NCBI GenBank assembly: GCA_029379385.1
Contig: CM055612.1
Location: forward strand, 13,020,001-13,084,000
DNA: 64,000 nucleotides
DNA from: Quillaja saponaria
Lineage: Eukaryota; Streptophyta; Magnoliopsida; Fabales; Quillajaceae
Direction of reading: 5' to 3'
Made by a program: the position numbers and the translations under genes. Position 1 is the first letter of the stretch; each line of letters starts with the position of its first letter. The notes under the pieces were generated by a model that saw only the letters and a list, made by a program, of their open reading frames with translations, did no database searches and was not told the DNA's origin. Below are positions 60,061 through 64,000 of the stretch, piece after piece.

Positions 60061-62183
60061 TTTAAATATGCTTCCCAATTAATTTTTTATCTTATATACC
60101 ATAATTGTTGTGTGAAAGTTAGAATGTTGTAATAACAAAACTAAAACTATTAGGTGCCTCAAAATTATATCTTTTGAAAAGTTTGATATTTTGTCTCTAA
60201 TAATATTCCATAAGTGAAAAATTAGCACTTTCTCCTATTAAGTCATAATTCTCAATAAGTACATCATAAAACTATTAGTTGAAAATTTTCTCTAATAATA
60301 CTTCATAAGTGAAAAATAGTGGTTTCTCCTCTAAAGTCATAATACTCAATAACTATGTCATAAAACTATTGATTGAAAACTATTGTGTGAAAGCTTTCTT
60401 TCATCTTCTAACGTTTACATACGAAAACTGAAAAGTTATATGAATTTTTTGTATTTTTAATTAATTTTATTAAATATTATAATAATCATTAATTATTATA
60501 GTGATAAAATTAATTAATTTTTTATTTATATCTCTTATTAATTATATTAGTGGTAATCAATTGTAACTTACAAGATTTTAATCTTATGTGTCAATTATAA
60601 TGTTGTGTAACATTTTTAAAACAAAAATGATTTGCCTTTGTAGTAAGAGAAAACTTCAATGGTGCTATGTGGCAATGCCATATGTCAACACCTAGAAGGA
60701 AATTCTTCATTTTAATATATATATATGATTTCATAAATTATAAGTAATTCTTACAAAAAACAATTATTACATAATTTAAACTCAATTGTAACCCTCAAAT
60801 AATTAATAATTTGATTATTAACTATAATCAAATAATTTTAAGTAAAAAAAAAAAATAGGCTCTTAGAAAAATTGGATATTTGAAAGATTGATTAGAAAAT
60901 TAAATCATGAAAACATTGTTACAAAATAGATTTCAAGAACCAAAAATAGAATAACGGTATAACTTTTATAGATCAAAATAGAATAATGATATAATTCTTT
61001 GGAGTAAATTAGAATAATAGTATAATTTTTATGGACCAAAATAAAGTAATAGTATTATAATTTTATAGATAAATATAATAATGATATAAGTTTTAGGAAG
61101 TTAGACTAATAGTATAATGTTTAGGGACCAAATTAATAGAATAATAGTATTTTGTCTTCAAGAATCAAAATTAGAATAATGGTATAATTCCTCTTCTCGT
61201 CCTTCATTCTTCACTTTTCTGTCTTTTCTATCTACTTTTCTCATTTGACCCACATTTATTGTTTTTTAATGAGGTCAATTACTTTTTTGTCTAACAAAAA
61301 TTATTCAAGTTACAAATATATTCTAAACTTTTTCAAAATTTCAGAAATAACAAGAGAATATTATTATGAAAATTTAACGTTTCTAACCTCTCATTGCAAA
61401 ATCAAATAAGTAAAAAAAAAAAAAAAAAAAAGAGAATATTACCTATAATTTTGGTTTTCTATTAATTATTTAATTTATAAATGAGGTCAATTTACCTTAG
61501 GTAGTGTTACGTACATTTTACAGTAACATCTCATATTATAAACGCAAGAGAAATTCACTTACTTGATTTAACTAATTAAAATTTTGTCAACTTAACTAAG
61601 GAAAGTCATATGACAAATTAAACTTTGATTGATGATGATTATTTAATTTATAAATGAAAAATGGGATAACAGGAAGATTTTTTTTTTTGACTTTTAAAAA
61701 AAAAAAAAAATCTTATTATATTTTCACACCTTTTTTTGTCAACTACTAATTATATGTGGGTTTATTTTTCTGAAGAAAAAAAATCCGGTTATATGGGTCG
61801 GGTTTGATTTGTGTGAGTACGGGTCATGCATGCCCATCAAAAAAGGGGTTCAAATCAAGCATGTATGTAGGTCACAAAATTGGGTGCGGGAAAACACAAG
61901 GTCAGACTCGACTCGGCCCGTTACCATTCTTAACCGTTGTGAAAATAGTCGATTTTAGTTGGGTGATTAGTTAATAGATTTTTCTTTCCACAATTTTCAA
62001 ATCTCAAGTTTTAGATTCCAAAAACAAAATTAATAGTAGGAGAACATAGATACTACTTCGAAATTGTAGAATTAAATTGTTATAACCCAGTATCTTAGTG
62101 TTACGTTTTAGAGTTTTCATAGATAAATTTTAGTTATAAGGGAAATAAATTTTTAAGCAAAATTAACTATAGCACATAAATAT
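60061..62183. other. AT-rich intergenic DNA with degenerate tandem repeats
   Basis: No gene recognised. Between 60185 and 60390 a segment of about 110 bp is repeated (aagtgaaaaattagcactttctcct / aagtgaaaaatagtggtttctcct types). Between 60940 and 61190 the motif agaataatggtataat recurs about six times with changes. A stretch at 61795-61935 (gggtcgggtttg ... cggcccgttacc) resembles ends of plant hAT-like repeats, but no pair was confirmed. Confidence 0.5.
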
Positions 62184-62250
62184 TGTATATATATATATAT
62201 ATATATACACATGCGCGCGCGCACACACACATATATATATATACATATAT
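62184..62250. repeat. 67-bp alternating purine-pyrimidine microsatellite
   Basis: Uninterrupted alternation: (TA)n, then CACA, (GC)5, (CA)n and (TA)n again. The compound TA-CA-GC-CA-TA layout is roughly symmetric around the GC core. Confidence 0.92.
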
Positions 62251-62399
62251 CTATGCAACAAGAATTAATACACACCAAAACTTTAAATTTTTGACTTTGA
62301 ACTTATAATTTTCTTTTTCCTTCTTTCCCTCCCTTTTTCTTTCTTTGACCAACCTTGCTTCTTGATACACTCATATTATTCTATCTTTTTAGTACCCTA

Positions 62400-63950
62400 T
62401 TTTTAGTATTTTATGTTTTACTTTAGTATACTTATATTATTTTGCGTAAAAGTGTACTTTGCAGATATAAAGAGTAAAATGGAGCTAAATGAGCATGTAA
62501 TAGAGCTAAGGATTAGAATAAGCATATTGAGATAAATCTGAGTTGATAAAGAGAAAATCCTAATTGGACTAGGAATTCTTGTGGCAATAAAGGATTTCTA
62601 CATAAGGAATCGAACTTTGGCAAGGAATCTTATTGGGATTAGGATTGAAAGAAGATCACAAGATTAAATTAGAATATTCAAATTTTAGATATAATAGGAA
62701 GTATAAATCTGATTAAGGAATTAGTTATTAAGTAGGAAAAGACTCCTTCTTGTTTAGGAGTCCTTGCCACCCCTATACTCTATAAATAGGGGAGGTATAG
62801 GTTTGAGAGAGAAGTACCTTTACATGCACTTTTCTTCTTCTTCTCTTTTAAAATTTCAACAATGAACAGAATATTTTCTTTTCAATTAATGTTGATGCTA
62901 GCTTAAGTTTTTGTTTAATTGCAAGAGGTAATTACCCTTGACTTATGAAGCTACTATGAGAATATGTTTTTAAGAAGAAATATGATGTTATACACAAATG
63001 CAAGTATTCATGTTTTTCTTGGTTAATTGCTTAATGATTATGTGTTTCAGTTTATTATGATGTACACATGATAGATTGATACATGTAATCTAATGCTAGT
63101 TAATTGATTCATGTCTTTGCACGGTTAATTAACACGAGTAGTAAAAGTAGCACTTAAATCAAATATGAGTTTATTAAAGTGTTGCTTAGAAAATCTAATC
63201 TAGACTAAGTTAATGCCGCTTGTGTGTTAATTGTTTAGAATCAATTGCACCTATCTAGTTTGTAATGCTTTCACATAATTAAATCCATAATGCTTGATGA
63301 GTTTTATTATGTGATTAGTGTTAGTTATTCTGCTTGACCTAATTAACAAAGAGGTAAGGATAGGTAGGAAAGATTTGTTTCCACGGTTGATTTGTATGCA
63401 TATGTGTATATTCAGATTGGTGTTTGTTTTGTTTTCAATGATTAATAGCTCATGAATCTTGGCAAAAACCTCTTTGCAGTTGAGTCTTACAAATCTTTGG
63501 TTGTTTGCTTAGTTTAGTAAGTTTCTACCGAAAATTGTTTTTTTAAATTTAGAATTTAATTCTCTTGATTTTCTTGCCTGCTTAGCTTTTTAATTTAGTT
63601 GAGATAAAAAATCAATACCCCGTTTATTTACTTTTTTGTTTTGATTGCATATTAGTTAGTTTGCATATTTATAGTATATTATCATCACAACCTATTTTAG
63701 AACTCCATCCATTTTTATACATCTGTTTTGTTTTATATTCTCTTGCATTAGTTTGATTTACTTTTATTGCTCAGTATAGTATTTGGCTTAGGATTTAACT
63801 TGAACTTGTTGTGCTATTTTGCTTTGGTTTAATTTAATTAAATAAGAACTACTTGCTTGAGTTGAATTTGATTAACTTAATTGTTTTTCTATGGGATCGA
63901 TACCCTACTTACTGTACTACAAATATAGTTAGTTAGGTTTTAATTTGGTG
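62400..63950 (+). mobile_element. Probable LTR and leader of a decayed retrotransposon
   Basis: A TATA box (tataaatagggg, 62781) follows a CTTGTTTAGGAGTCC region and precedes a T/C-rich stretch, the layout of an LTR promoter. About 1.1 kb downstream the motif tgggatcgataccctac (63892-63908) resembles a leader motif often seen in large Ty3/gypsy-type plant elements. No LTR partner, target duplication or protein lies in the window, so the element, if real, continues to the right. Confidence 0.35.
62781..62788 (+). promoter_or_regulatory. TATA box of a probable LTR
   Basis: TATAAATA followed by GGGGAGG, about 30 bases before a likely transcription start region near 62815. It is the best-formed TATA box in the right third of the window. 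Whether it drives a gene or an LTR is unproven. Confidence 0.4.
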
Positions 63951-64000
63951 AACATCAATGACTTATCACTTCCTTTGTTTTTCCTGATTTTTCTAGTCTT

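Noticed and set aside
1..64000. CRISPR array, defence island, operon or biosynthetic cluster
   Set aside because: No short regularly spaced repeats with unique spacers, no compact gene runs and no ribosome-binding sites; gene structure is plant nuclear throughout.

Overview
This is a window of plant nuclear DNA, most likely from a eudicot. The genes have GT-AG introns, AT-rich intergenic DNA, and plant-type transposable elements (Ty1/copia, RTE- and L1-clade LINEs, tRNA-derived SINEs, hAT- and Stowaway-like MITEs). There are two host genes. No operon, CRISPR array, phage or other prokaryotic system is visible. I found no credible new biological system; the unusual material is in the gene structure and in the history of the mobile elements.

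Left half (about 2.5-34 kb, + strand): the 3' portion of the gene for APC1, the scaffold subunit of the anaphase-promoting complex. I reconstructed 20 exons (2,362 nt, about 786 residues) across 31 kb; earlier exons lie left of the window. The introns are filled with insertions. There are two copies of one hAT-like MITE family, a nested cluster (a hAT-like element holding an RTE LINE relic and a young internally deleted copia element), a Stowaway-like MITE, a second decayed copia element, and a hAT-like MITE with a perfect 8-bp target duplication. One exon (10478-10592) carries an extra base that breaks the reading frame.

Middle (35.97-38.15 kb, - strand): a complete five-exon gene of the TRICHOME BIREFRINGENCE-LIKE family, closest by remembered sequence to ESKIMO1/TBL29, a Golgi xylan O-acetyltransferase. 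It converges tail to tail with APC1, about 2 kb away. The two genes belong to different pathways (cell cycle and secondary wall), and nothing suggests that they work together.

Right half (38.6-64 kb): no host gene was recognised. It holds AT-rich DNA, two or three tRNA-derived SINEs, fold-back and tandem repeats including a nearly identical 2 x 467-bp duplication, an L1-type LINE relic (- strand), a near-full-length RTE LINE with a 19-bp target duplication, a + strand L1 relic, two diverged copies of a repeat beginning TGTCACACCCC, a 67-bp purine/pyrimidine alternating tract, and a probable LTR with a TATA box near the right edge. All coordinates come from reading the sequence by eye. Intron-exon borders are supported by GT/AG and phase consistency; transposon borders are firm only where a target duplication is quoted.
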